Origin: Bacteroidales bacterium
GTDB taxonomy: Bacteria; Bacteroidota; Bacteroidia; Bacteroidales; Lentimicrobiaceae
Direction: 5' to 3'
DNA: 64,000 nucleotides
Assembly: GCA_016705005.1 (NCBI GenBank)
Contig: JADIZB010000010.1
Location: 62,001-126,000 of the forward strand
In this document: positions 1-7,657 of the stretch, in pieces
How the letters are laid out: the number at the start of each line of letters is the position of its first letter
Numbering within the stretch: position 1 is the first letter of the stretch
Made by a program: the position numbers and the translations under genes
The notes under the pieces: model-generated
The model's database searches: none
Seen by the model: the letters and a program-made list of their open reading frames with translations, nothing else
What the model was told of the DNA's origin: nothing

Positions 1-599
1 AAAACGCAGGATTCAGGGGAACAGTTATTCCTGAAGGCCCATTGCTTGAATTTACAATCCATACTCCGGTTGAACAGAACATTTCAACCAAACTGGCTGG
101 CAGCTATAACTTTGAAAATGCTATGGCAGCCCTCTGCATCGCCCGGCAATTCAGGGTGAATTTGCCCGAAGCTGTCGAAGCCATTGAAAATTATGAGCCC
201 AGAATGAACCGTTCTCAGGTAATCAATACTGAAAGAAATACACTGATCATGGATGCATACAATGCCAACCCATCAAGCATGCAGGCAGCCATTAAGAACT
301 TTTCAGGGATGAAAGCAGGTTATAAAATCCTGTTGCTGGGTGATATGTTTGAACTGGGTACCGAAGCACCGGCCGAACATTTAAACATACTGGAAACAGC
401 CATCAGCCAAAATTTTGATGCCATCATCACCGCCGGGCCCTGCTTCGCTGAAGCGGCCAGAGGGAAATCAGCCGTCATCGCCTTTCTAACCGTTGCAGAA
501 CTGAAAGAACATCTTTATACACATCAGATAAAAGACGCCACCATTCTCATCAAAGGATCCAGGGGTATGAAACTCGAATCGGTCACTGAAAACCTTTAA
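1..599 (+). CDS. murF: MurF, UDP-MurNAc-tripeptide--D-Ala-D-Ala ligase, 3' part
   Basis: C-terminal part of the cytoplasmic ligase that adds D-Ala-D-Ala to the UDP-MurNAc-tripeptide, the last soluble step of the peptidoglycan precursor pathway. The reading frame is open to the left edge (first full codon at position 3), so the N-terminal domain and P-loop lie outside the window. Visible family signatures are GSYNFENAMAALCIA (end of the central ATPase domain), MDAYNANPSSM (Mur ligase C-terminal domain), LLLGDMFELG and ILIKGSRGMKLE. The stop is 4 bp before anmK, so the two genes are probably co-transcribed and link cell-wall synthesis with recycling. The assignment is secure; only completeness is limited by the window edge. 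Confidence 0.93.
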   Translation, partial: NAGFRGTVIPEGPLLEFTIHTPVEQNISTKLAGSYNFENAMAALCIARQFRVNLPEAVEAIENYEPRMNRSQVINTERNTLIMDAYNANPSSMQAAIKNFSGMKAGYKILLLGDMFELGTEAPAEHLNILETAISQNFDAIITAGPCFAEAARGKSAVIAFLTVAELKEHLYTHQIKDATILIKGSRGMKLESVTENL

Positions 600-603
600 A
601 CAG

Positions 604-1665
604 ATGAAAAATGTCATCGAAGCCATCGGAATTATGTCAGGGACTTCGCTTGATGGTCTCGACCTTGCCTGGTGCAGGTTTGAGAACACCAACGGGAATT
701 GGGTTTACCGGATTTTAAATGCCGGAACCATCACCTATCCTGATGAATGGCGGCACAAGCTATCCTCTCTTCATACCAGCGATGCACTTACCCTTTCGCT
801 CGTGAATACAGAATTCGGACACTGGATAGGTGAAAAATGCAGGATTTTTATAAATGGTGAAAAAAAACTGCCTCAGCTGATCGCAAGTCACGGTCACACC
901 ATTTTTCACAGACCGGATAAAAAAATGACCCTGCAGATTGGAAGCGGCGCAGCCATTGCCGCCGAAACCGGTATCATAACTGTAAGCGATTTCCGGAGTA
1001 TGGACGTAGCCCTTGGCGGAAATGGCGCCCCCCTTGTCCCGATCGGCGACAATCTGCTTTTTGGCGGTTACTCAGCCTGTGTAAACATCGGTGGATTTGC
1101 CAACCTTTCCTGGAAAAAAAATGGTCAACGCCTGGCCTGGGATATTTGTCCGGCCAACTTTATACTCAACAGGGAAGCCGAAAAGCTGGGACTCAATATG
1201 GATCAATCCGGAATGATCGCCCGGAAAGGCAACATGGATCAACAACTGCTTGACAGGATGAACGAACTCCCGTTCTACCGGCAGCCGGGCCCAAAATCAC
1301 TTGGTCGTGAATGGACAGAAACGAATCTACTGCCACTGATTGAAACTTCAGCTCTGCCGGTAGAGTCGGTTCTCCGCACCTGTACCGAACACATTGCCAT
1401 TCAGGTAAGCCATGCGCTGCAGGCCGCCGAAGGCGGAGAAGCCCTGTTTACAGGCGGAGGCGCACACAATACCTTCCTGATGGAAAGAATTGAAGCCCTG
1501 AGTCCGGTTAAAACTGTTATTCCCGATAAAGAAACAGTCGATTTTAAAGAAGCCCTTATTTTCGCTTTGCTTGGTGTGTTGCGCCTTCAGGAGGTTAACA
1601 ACTGCCTTGCTGAAGTCACCGGGGCCATTCGTAACTCATGCGGAGGCGCAGTTTATATTCCATAA
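604..1665 (+). CDS. anmK: AnmK, anhydro-N-acetylmuramic acid kinase
   Basis: A 353-aa cytoplasmic sugar kinase of the ASKHA fold. It hydrolyses the 1,6-anhydro ring of anhydro-MurNAc and phosphorylates it, returning cell-wall turnover material to MurNAc-6-phosphate. The N-terminus carries the phosphate-binding loop GIMSGTSLDGLDLA. Further family motifs are IASHGHTIFHRP, VSDFRSMDVALGGNGAPLVP, ACVNIGGFANLSW and LFTGGGAHNTFLMERI. The length is close to the usual size for AnmK. The ATG at 604 is 4 bp after the murF stop. No MurQ or AmpG homologue is nearby in the window. Confidence 0.95.
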   Translation: MKNVIEAIGIMSGTSLDGLDLAWCRFENTNGNWVYRILNAGTITYPDEWRHKLSSLHTSDALTLSLVNTEFGHWIGEKCRIFINGEKKLPQLIASHGHTIFHRPDKKMTLQIGSGAAIAAETGIITVSDFRSMDVALGGNGAPLVPIGDNLLFGGYSACVNIGGFANLSWKKNGQRLAWDICPANFILNREAEKLGLNMDQSGMIARKGNMDQQLLDRMNELPFYRQPGPKSLGREWTETNLLPLIETSALPVESVLRTCTEHIAIQVSHALQAAEGGEALFTGGGAHNTFLMERIEALSPVKTVIPDKETVDFKEALIFALLGVLRLQEVNNCLAEVTGAIRNSCGGAVYIP

Positions 1666-1726
1666 TTTATCCCTGACCCTGCCCTTTCTTTCCTTAAAGA
1701 ATTCTTGTCTTCGGCAAAATAAATCC

Positions 1727-1750
1727 TATTATGAACAAATGTTCATAATA
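1727..1750. promoter_or_regulatory. ArsR/SmtB-type operator palindrome
   Basis: A perfect inverted repeat with 11-bp arms (TATTATGAACA / TGTTCATAATA) and a 2-bp AA spacer. The core ATGAACA-AA-TGTTCAT has the form of operators bound by ArsR/SmtB metal-sensor repressors (TGAACA-n2-TGTTCA). It lies just upstream of the TACTTTTG box and would overlap the -33 region, so bound repressor should block transcription of the NifX-like gene. No ArsR-family gene is present in the window, so any regulator would act in trans. The TetR-type class is the alternative. Confidence 0.7.
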
Positions 1751-1755
1751 TTTTA

Positions 1756-1763
1756 TACTTTTG
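1756..1763 (+). promoter_or_regulatory. Bacteroidota -7 promoter box
   Basis: TACTTTTG is an exact match to the TAnnTTTG -7 element of the Bacteroidota primary sigma factor. It lies 59 bp before the chosen ATG (1822) of the NifX-like gene. No clean TTTG -33 element is visible because that position is occupied by the palindrome at 1727-1750. Confidence 0.6.
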
Positions 1764-1821
1764 TAACGAAAGCCTGAAAAGGGTAAAATCATTGATATCA
1801 ATATCACTAATCTGCATGATT

Positions 1822-2217
1822 ATGAAAATAGCAGTTCCAAGCAATGACGGAGTAAACATTTCGGCACATTTCGGCCGTAGTAAAGGTTTCATAATATTTG
1901 AAACAGGTGGCAATCAGATCAACAGCCAGACTTACATCGAAAACACCGTAACAGGACATGCCATGGGTCACCACAATGAGAACGAACACCATCATGAGGA
2001 TCATGGTAGTCATACCCATTCGCACACCGGAATCCTCGGAGCCCTGGCGGGATGCGAAACAGTCATAGCCGGTGGTATGGGACAACGACTCTATACAGAT
2101 CTGCTTGCTGCCCATAAAAAAGTCTTTGTAACAAAGGAAGAAAATGCACAACAGGCTGTTTTGCTCTACCTCAACAATGGGTTAGACAATAATCCGGATG
2201 TTTGTTGCAGTCATTAA
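1822..2217 (+). CDS. NifX/NafY-like (dinitrogenase FeMo-cofactor) family protein with His-rich loop
   Basis: A 131-aa cytoplasmic protein of the dinitrogenase iron-molybdenum cofactor family (RNase H-like fold). It starts MKIAVPSNDGVNISAHFGRS and has the family's central block GALAGCETVIAGGMGQRLYTDL. A His-rich insertion at residues 46-68 (HHH, HTHSH) and a C-terminal CCSH suggest metal binding. An upstream in-frame ATG at 1792 exists, but 1822 gives the canonical family N-terminus. Small stand-alone members of this family occur in organisms that do not fix nitrogen and most have no proven function. The ArsR-type palindrome in its promoter supports a metal-responsive role, probably binding or chaperoning a transition metal. 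The substrate cannot be read from the sequence. Confidence 0.8.
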   Translation: MKIAVPSNDGVNISAHFGRSKGFIIFETGGNQINSQTYIENTVTGHAMGHHNENEHHHEDHGSHTHSHTGILGALAGCETVIAGGMGQRLYTDLLAAHKKVFVTKEENAQQAVLLYLNNGLDNNPDVCCSH

Positions 2218-2270
2218 AACCCGGGATTTTTCAGGGCGGTAAACTTTTTAGGGAACAGGCCTGCTGATCC

Positions 2271-2302
2271 ACCGGTTTCCCGTTACCGGATAACCGGTTT
2301 TT
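2271..2302 (+). terminator. Possible intrinsic terminator after NifX-like gene
   Basis: Seven-bp stem ACCGGTT (2271-2277) / AACCGGT (2292-2298) with a 14-nt loop, followed by TTTT. It lies 54 bp after the stop codon. The stem is short and the loop long, so the call is tentative. Confidence 0.4.
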
Positions 2303-2507
2303 ACCAGAGCAACTGAATTTAGAAATACTGTTTTAAGGCAAAAGTTGACCATCTTTTTGCCTCAAAAATGAAAAACAGAAAAAACAATCAATAACTGCCC
2401 GATTTTTGATGATTTTATCATTTTCTGAAGCCAGAGTTGTAATTCCGGTAAACCAGCTGTAATGGCAATGAGGTTATGATTGATGTGAGCGCAACTTTAT
2501 AAATGAT

Positions 2508-2522
2508 TTCAGATAATCTGAA
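2508..2522. promoter_or_regulatory. Palindrome TTCAGAT-A-ATCTGAA upstream of TonB receptor
   Basis: Perfect 7-1-7 inverted repeat about 185 bp before the receptor start. A second, shorter palindrome with the same ends lies 66 bp downstream. Candidate regulator sites; the regulator is unknown. Confidence 0.35.
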
Positions 2523-2588
2523 TATTCTTCATCTGGCATTACTTAAAATAATTGTCAGAAACGCAGGTATAAAAATAAACGGTCATGA

Positions 2589-2598
2589 TTCAGCTGAA
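2589..2598. promoter_or_regulatory. Palindrome TTCAGCTGAA upstream of TonB receptor
   Basis: Perfect 10-bp palindrome about 110 bp before the receptor ATG, sharing the TTCAG...CTGAA ends of the site at 2508-2522. Flanking ATGA and TCAT extend the symmetry with one extra base. Function is inferred only from position and symmetry. Confidence 0.3.
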
Positions 2599-2706
2599 AT
2601 CATAAACACATATGAAAATACTTCATAAGCCCACCTATGCTTCGGTTTGTCATCCAAACATTAAAATTATATCGTGGGCTTGCCGAAACCATCAAAATGA
2701 TGCAGG

Positions 2707-4851
2707 ATGAAAAAGCAATTGATTCCATTTTTCATGGTCTTTTCCCTGTTGGGATTATGCCCTGACTTATCTGTAGCTCAGGTATTGAATGACTCTGTCA
2801 TCAGATTGCCTGCAGTTGAAATTACAGATTCCGCTTTTACACTCCAAAACAACCGCAGCCTGATTGGAAAACTGCAGCTGGAACAGTCACCTTCAGCCGA
2901 TATAGCTGAAATACTGGGAAAGCAACCCAATATTGGCGGAATCAGAAGGGGGGGATATGCTGTTGACCCCGTCATCCGTGGGTTTCGATATTCTCAGATA
3001 AACATCTTTTTAGACGATGGTGTACATATTGAAGGAGGTTGCCCGAACAGGATGGATCCCGTGCTTTCGCATCTTGAATCGGAAGATATAGAACGCATCG
3101 AAATTGTTCGTGGACCGTATCAGTTAAAATATGGTCCGTCGCCGGCTGCTTCTGTCAGGGTAATCACTACCGGCGACATACCCTATAATATAAAAAAACC
3201 GGGAATCCGGTCATTTTCAGGTTATGATGCTAACCGGAACGGTTTCAGACAACACATTTCCGTTTCAGGTTCCGGAAAACAAATCTATTATAAAGTAGCC
3301 GGAGGTCTGAAAGATTATGGAAATTACATCGATGGAAACGGGAAAGAATGGAATTCAGCTTACGCAGGAAAAAATGTCGCGGCCACACTGGGAGTAAAAA
3401 TTAATGCCATTGAAGAGTTGCTTTTTTCTTACAAAGGTTCATTCAGCAGGGAAGTTATGTTCCCGTCCCTCCCTATGGATGAAATCGCCGACAACACAAA
3501 CATTTATACTTTTAATTATAAAAGAAAGCACCCTGCCAGGTTCGGAGACCAGCTCATGATATCAGGTTTCCATTCTATGGTTTATCACGAGATGGACAAT
3601 CGGTTCCGGCCTCAGTACAGCATGGTTGTCGAACCATACACTGGTCTGATGCAGGCTTCGGCAATAGTCAAAACAAGGGTGAGTGGATTAAGAATGGACA
3701 TCCGGAAAATTACCGGAAACATCAGACTGAATTATGGTATCGACGGACAATATTCCTTCAAAGACGGAACCCGGCATACAACCATGATTATGCAGATGGA
3801 TGATCAGCAATATATTTCGGAAAAATGGACTAACCTGTGGAAAGATGCCGCAATCCTGAATTCAGGTTTGTATGCCGGATTTGATGCCAACAGAAGAAAA
3901 ACCAGTTACAATGCGGTGATACGTTTTGATGTCAATCATAGCCATTCGGGCGATACTCTTGTAATCCGGAATGAAGAAGCTACCTGGTTCGACGCGAAAC
4001 CTGAGACTAAAGTTTTGTGGAGTATGGCTACAATGGTCTCACATAAAGTCAGTGAATATTTCTCTGTATCACTCGGACTGGCCCGCAGCGCCAGACCACC
4101 AGACATGCAGGAGAGATACATAAAGTTTCTGGCAACGGGTTATGATAAGTACGATTATCTGGGAAATCCCGGGTTGGATGCTGAAATAAACCATCAGGCC
4201 GATCTGATTTTAAAATACACCAGAAACAGGTCTGAAATTGTTCTGAACTTCTTCAGGTCAGATGTTCAGAATTATATATATGGCATACTGCTGCCGCCCT
4301 CTGTGGCACGACCTGTAAGTATGGGAGCCCCCGGCGTTAAGCAATTCAATAACATTGACCGCGCTGTGCTAATGGGCTTTGAGTCAACATTTACCACCAA
4401 TATAACTGAAAATTTTAACCTGGCTTTGTCGGCCGGATACACTTTCGCCTATTTTCCTGAGATTCAGAAAATATTACTTGAAGACGGTCAGTATAACGGA
4501 ACTGTGATGCTGAAGAACGACCCCATTGCTGAAATTCCGGCAATGGAAGGCCTGATGAAAATTTCCTATTCGTTTCCGGAGATCAGATTACAACCGGCCG
4601 TTGAAATCCGGGCTGTAGCTGATCAGCATCAGAATTCAGAAGCATCGTATGAATCGTCGACTCCGGGGTATGCCATTGCCAGCATACTGGTTAACTATAA
4701 ACCATTCCGTTACATTTCGCTTACAGCCGGAATCAACAACATCACCGATAAGGGATACTACGACCACCTTAACAGGAAGCAGGCTGGAACAACAGGTAAA
4801 CTATATGAGCCCGGCAGAACTTTATTTATAAATCTGATAATTACTCTCTGA
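2707..4851 (+). CDS. TonB-dependent outer-membrane receptor, OprC/NosA-like (copper)
   Basis: A 714-aa outer-membrane receptor with signal peptide (residues 1-24), plug domain (about 45-155, with VIRGFRYSQINIFLDDG and IERIEIVRGPYQLKYG) and a 22-strand-type beta-barrel ending in an aromatic-rich strand. The plug contains GGCPNRMDP, giving C112-xxx-M116. In the barrel, YHEMDNRF gives H294-x-M296. This is the CxxxM-HxM set that binds copper in Pseudomonas OprC, with very similar spacing. No N-terminal carboxypeptidase-like repeat of SusC type is present. The next gene is an MbnP-type lipoprotein, and ExbB/ExbD/TonB-like genes lie at 9.2-11.2 kb. Copper as substrate is inferred from the ligand residues; another metal remains possible. 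Confidence 0.85.
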   Translation: MKKQLIPFFMVFSLLGLCPDLSVAQVLNDSVIRLPAVEITDSAFTLQNNRSLIGKLQLEQSPSADIAEILGKQPNIGGIRRGGYAVDPVIRGFRYSQINIFLDDGVHIEGGCPNRMDPVLSHLESEDIERIEIVRGPYQLKYGPSPAASVRVITTGDIPYNIKKPGIRSFSGYDANRNGFRQHISVSGSGKQIYYKVAGGLKDYGNYIDGNGKEWNSAYAGKNVAATLGVKINAIEELLFSYKGSFSREVMFPSLPMDEIADNTNIYTFNYKRKHPARFGDQLMISGFHSMVYHEMDNRFRPQYSMVVEPYTGLMQASAIVKTRVSGLRMDIRKITGNIRLNYGIDGQYSFKDGTRHTTMIMQMDDQQYISEKWTNLWKDAAILNSGLYAGFDANRRKTSYNAVIRFDVNHSHSGDTLVIRNEEATWFDAKPETKVLWSMATMVSHKVSEYFSVSLGLARSARPPDMQERYIKFLATGYDKYDYLGNPGLDAEINHQADLILKYTRNRSEIVLNFFRSDVQNYIYGILLPPSVARPVSMGAPGVKQFNNIDRAVLMGFESTFTTNITENFNLALSAGYTFAYFPEIQKILLEDGQYNGTVMLKNDPIAEIPAMEGLMKISYSFPEIRLQPAVEIRAVADQHQNSEASYESSTPGYAIASILVNYKPFRYISLTAGINNITDKGYYDHLNRKQAGTTGKLYEPGRTLFINLIITL

Positions 4852-4882
4852 ACAAGAACACGTTTAAACAAGCCGGGAAATC

Positions 4883-5689
4883 ATGAAAATTTTCAGAACA
4901 CTGTTAAGTATAGCACTCACATCAGGCTGTATCATTTTGCTGAATGCCTGTGGTGAAGAGGAAAAACCGGTGGAGAAATCCGAGTTGAAGTTACATTTTC
5001 AACATAAAGTTGATGGCCTTCCCCTGGAGCTCAATCAACTGAAGTATACCAATTCTGCCGGAAATGTATATGAAATATCGGAAATCATGTACTTTATCTC
5101 CGACCTTAAACTTTATCATTCCAATGGAAACATTGTTGCGCCTGCCGGTTGGGATGACATTCATTATGTTGACCTCAGCCTCCCTGCGACGCTCGAATGG
5201 GTTGCCGGAAATGATATACCGGCAGGAACCTATGACAGTCTGACCTTCACATTTGGATTATCGGCTGAGAAAAACCAACCTTTCATGTTTGTCAATCCAC
5301 CTGAGGTAAATATGGCCTGGCCCGAAGTATTGGGTGGTGGTTATCATTATATGATGATGAATGGCTGGTGGAAAGACCTTGGAGGTGTGAGAAAACCATT
5401 TAATTTTCATCTTGGTATCGGTCAGATCTATGCAAACAACTCAGGCGATCCAGACGATATCACCGGATTTATTCACAATGCTTTTGTTGTCAATCCCGGC
5501 ATTGAACCATTCACGGTAACCGCAGGAGAAACCCTCAACTTTGCCCTGATTATGAACATTGAAAGCTGGTTCAACACCCCTGTTGTTTATGATCACAATT
5601 ACTTTGGAGGAGCCATAATGCAGAATCAGGAAGCCATGCATGTGGCCTGTCTGAATGGCTCAGATGTTTTCAGCATACTGCAGGAATAA
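4883..5689 (+). CDS. MbnP-family lipoprotein, probable metal (copper) binding
   Basis: A 268-aa exported lipoprotein. The N-terminus has a hydrophobic segment and a lipobox ending LNAC, with lipidated Cys at about residue 23. The body resembles the MbnP family found beside methanobactin and copper genes: EISEIMYFISDLKLYHSNG, GTYDSLTFTFGL and a Met/His/Trp-rich stretch MAWPEVLGGGYHYMMMNGWW. It starts 31 bp after the receptor stop, so the two form an operon. A lipoprotein next to a TonB receptor usually sits at the outer membrane and helps capture or hand over substrate. No MbnH di-haem peroxidase partner is present. The metal is inferred from the family and the neighbouring OprC-like receptor. 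Confidence 0.8.
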   Translation: MKIFRTLLSIALTSGCIILLNACGEEEKPVEKSELKLHFQHKVDGLPLELNQLKYTNSAGNVYEISEIMYFISDLKLYHSNGNIVAPAGWDDIHYVDLSLPATLEWVAGNDIPAGTYDSLTFTFGLSAEKNQPFMFVNPPEVNMAWPEVLGGGYHYMMMNGWWKDLGGVRKPFNFHLGIGQIYANNSGDPDDITGFIHNAFVVNPGIEPFTVTAGETLNFALIMNIESWFNTPVVYDHNYFGGAIMQNQEAMHVACLNGSDVFSILQE

Positions 5690-5741
5690 ATCAGCATTAT
5701 TGAAATACTTGCAGCCGGCCGATGCGAAAAAGCATTAAAAA

Positions 5742-5763
5742 AAGGCAGGAAGAATCCTGCCTT
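5742..5763. terminator. Bidirectional terminator between convergent metal operons
   Basis: Nine-bp perfect stem AAGGCAGGA (5742-5750) / TCCTGCCTT (5755-5763) with a 4-nt loop. An A-rich run just before it on the + strand becomes the U-tract for the minus-strand sigma-factor operon. It separates the converging stop codons at 5689 and 5782. Confidence 0.75.
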
Positions 5764-5781
5764 CAACAAATTGCGATGTAA

Positions 5782-6300
5782 TTAATTCCGGTAAGGGCAC
5801 TGTCCGGGGTTCCCTCTCTGGTTCCCTCTGCCATTCCTGCGGTTACCATCTCCCCGTTTCCGGTCCCGGCCCGGCCTGTCATCAAAAAACACCTTTTGTT
5901 CGTCTGTCAGCACGGCTTTCATAGCCCGATGGTGCGCTTCACGCTCCTTCATCAAATCACCTTTCAGCTTCGATATCTCATCAATTGTGCGGTCAATGGC
6001 TTTCTCGTCCGTTTGTTCAGCCAGTCTCAGCGTATTCATTCTGGCTTCCTTTTCTCCGATTTCGGCACGGATAAGCTCAGCTTTACGAAAATGGGCTGTC
6101 CGCATTTTTTCCATAGATGTCCGTTGCTCTTCAGTAAGTCCGGGAATGCATCCATGACGATCACCCCTTTCAAAACCAGGTCCGGGACCAGCTCCGGGGC
6201 CCCTGCCCCTTCCGGGTCCCTGTGCATTTACATTGACTGACAATGATATCATGGCAAAAAATATTGCCATTACGATGAAATTAAAAACTGGCTTCTTCAT
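5782..6300 (-). CDS. Periplasmic Spy/CpxP-like LTxxQ protein
   Basis: A 172-aa exported protein with a signal peptide (hydrophobic segment, residues 7-26, ending in VNAQ). A Gly/Pro/Arg-rich linker follows, then a helical core carrying two LTxxQ-type motifs, LTEEQ and LTDEQ, as in Spy, CpxP and ZraP. The C-terminus is a very basic Arg/Gly/Asn-rich tail (after about residue 145). Spy-family proteins act as ATP-independent periplasmic chaperones or metal-responsive modulators. It is the last gene of the sigma-factor cassette, separated by 268 bp from the upstream CnrX-like gene, so it may have its own promoter or be a target of the sigma factor. Confidence 0.8.
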   Translation of the reverse strand: MKKPVFNFIVMAIFFAMISLSVNVNAQGPGRGRGPGAGPGPGFERGDRHGCIPGLTEEQRTSMEKMRTAHFRKAELIRAEIGEKEARMNTLRLAEQTDEKAIDRTIDEISKLKGDLMKEREAHHRAMKAVLTDEQKVFFDDRPGRDRKRGDGNRRNGRGNQRGNPGQCPYRN

Positions 6301-6540
6301 TCTTTTTCATGATTAAAAGTTGATACTCCGTTTTTTTAGTGATTTATAGCATTCAAACCGCAAAGATTCCATGTTTTGATTCCTGCATCCCGGACCCGGT
6401 GACAAGGGAAATTCAACCCCTCTTACCATACCCTGACTTCCTTCACCATTGTAATTGTCTCCGGTTATCTCCTGACATCCACCAACAGCAGCCTACTGCC
6501 TGCCATCAACTCTAAACTATTACTCTTTATTTGTAAGTTG

Positions 6541-6575
6541 TTAGTTGTTAGTTGTTAGTTGTTAGTTGTTAGTTA
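6541..6575. repeat. 7-bp tandem repeat TTAGTTG x5
   Basis: Four exact copies of TTAGTTG and a fifth variant (TTAGTTA). The array overlaps the stop codon of the minus-strand CnrX-like gene, so one more or fewer unit could alter the end of that protein or its 3' UTR. Such 7-mers expand by slippage. Confidence 0.85.
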
Positions 6576-7120
6576 TTCTTTGCTCCGTGCCGGTATCTGT
6601 ATTGCATTCCCTTTCCCGGAGGTCCGGCATCCCGCGAAAGCAGATCACGGTAAAACAGCCCTAATTTTTCCTGCTGATCCGGAGTTGCAATCGACTTGAC
6701 TTCACGCATGTGATGAATGGTAAGCAATTTCAGATTTGCATGTATTTCGCCGATTTTCCGACTGATTGCCTGTAGTTTCAGGGTGTCAGGATTCTTAATG
6801 ATGATTTCGTCTGCAAGTTCGTTATTAAGTTTCTTTATTTCGGAGAACAAGGGCAGAGCCTTGCGCCTGAATTCCAGGCGCGATTGATGAAATGCATCCC
6901 TCTGGTCTTTGTCAAATCCAAGCTCCCTGAACAGAAAACCAGGGCCGGAAGGTTTGCCAGGGGTCTCTGAACCGGATTCACCCATAGCAGGGAAATCACC
7001 GGTAGGAGATTGGTGGTACTTCCTCACATGGTAAATGATGGTTGCCACAGCTGCCAGATTTATTATCGTCAGGGCTGTGATAATGAATAACAGCACCCTG
7101 GTTCTTCTATTCTGTATCAT
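6569..7120 (-). CDS. Membrane-anchored CnrX/Spy-like periplasmic sensor
   Basis: A 183-aa protein with one N-terminal membrane helix (about residues 8-30) and a periplasmic helical-hairpin domain. That domain contains LGFDKDQRDAFHQSRLEFR and IATPDQQEKLGLFYRDLL, as in the CnrX/ZraP heavy-metal-resistance family. It overlaps the anti-sigma gene by 14 bp, so translation is probably coupled. In Cupriavidus CnrYXH, membrane-bound CnrX senses metal and releases the sigma factor through the anti-sigma protein. The same gene set here suggests the same logic. The several His and Met residues that could bind metal cannot be assigned without a structure. The 7-bp repeat sits on its stop codon. Confidence 0.72.
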   Translation of the reverse strand: MIQNRRTRVLLFIITALTIINLAAVATIIYHVRKYHQSPTGDFPAMGESGSETPGKPSGPGFLFRELGFDKDQRDAFHQSRLEFRRKALPLFSEIKKLNNELADEIIIKNPDTLKLQAISRKIGEIHANLKLLTIHHMREVKSIATPDQQEKLGLFYRDLLSRDAGPPGKGMQYRYRHGAKNN

Positions 7121-7655
7121 AACTGTCAGTATTTTCGATTTCAGTCAGATACCCGACAAGTATTGAGGTTGTTTCATCTTCGGGGTGCAGATCACTGTCA
7201 TAATTCTGGATCAATGAATTACCCCCTGCTCCGGATGAAAAGCTTCCATTGGAAAATCCGGACTGTGCCGGGCTGATCAGCCGGCTGCCTATCCAGATTC
7301 CAAGCAGAACCGAAGCCGCAGCAGCTACGATCGTCGGACTATAGCGTAATATTCTCCGGGCCGGGAGTCTTCTGTGACCAGTGCTCTCCTTTTGTTGCAA
7401 TGCCCCGGCGATCTTTTCATAAAAATCCGGATCACTTGTAATTTTCCTGCCTTCAGCAATACCGCTGAACCCGGTACTACATTCTTTGAAAAACCTGCTG
7501 CAGGAGTTACATGCATGCATGTGCTCAGACAAATCAGTTGATACCTGCTCCTGAGATCCGGAAGCAAGCAAATCAATGATCCGTAATTCAGCTTCGTTGC
7601 ACTGCATATCCTGGTTGTTTTCTGTTTTGACACCTGAATCTCTCATAACTTGCAT
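7107..7655 (-). CDS. Anti-sigma factor with zinc-finger (ZAS) domain
   Basis: A 182-aa single-pass membrane protein. The cytoplasmic N-terminal domain has the HxxxCxxC zinc anti-sigma signature (H45, C49, C52 in HMHACNSC). A membrane helix follows at about residues 103-125, then a short periplasmic tail. It starts 2 bp after the sigma-factor stop, the usual layout for an ECF sigma factor and its cognate inhibitor. An alternative ATG three codons downstream is possible. It is expected to hold the sigma factor at the membrane until a periplasmic signal, probably through the overlapping CnrX-like gene product, releases it. Confidence 0.8.
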   Translation of the reverse strand: MQVMRDSGVKTENNQDMQCNEAELRIIDLLASGSQEQVSTDLSEHMHACNSCSRFFKECSTGFSGIAEGRKITSDPDFYEKIAGALQQKESTGHRRLPARRILRYSPTIVAAAASVLLGIWIGSRLISPAQSGFSNGSFSSGAGGNSLIQNYDSDLHPEDETTSILVGYLTEIENTDSYDTE

Positions 7656-7657
7656 CT

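Larger units (their letters stand above)
2218..2706. other. Intergenic region upstream of the copper receptor-like gene
   Basis: 489 bp without a convincing gene. It contains a possible terminator for the NifX-like gene (2271-2302), an 8-bp-stem hairpin (arms 2336-2343 and 2355-2362) and two TTCAG/CTGAA palindromes (2508-2522, 2589-2598). I found no recognisable cobalamin riboswitch and no clean TAnnTTTG promoter before the ATG at 2707. Confidence 0.6.

Noticed and set aside
2218..2706. Cobalamin or other riboswitch before the TonB receptor
   Set aside because: TonB receptor leaders often carry one, but I could not find the conserved box or pairing pattern.
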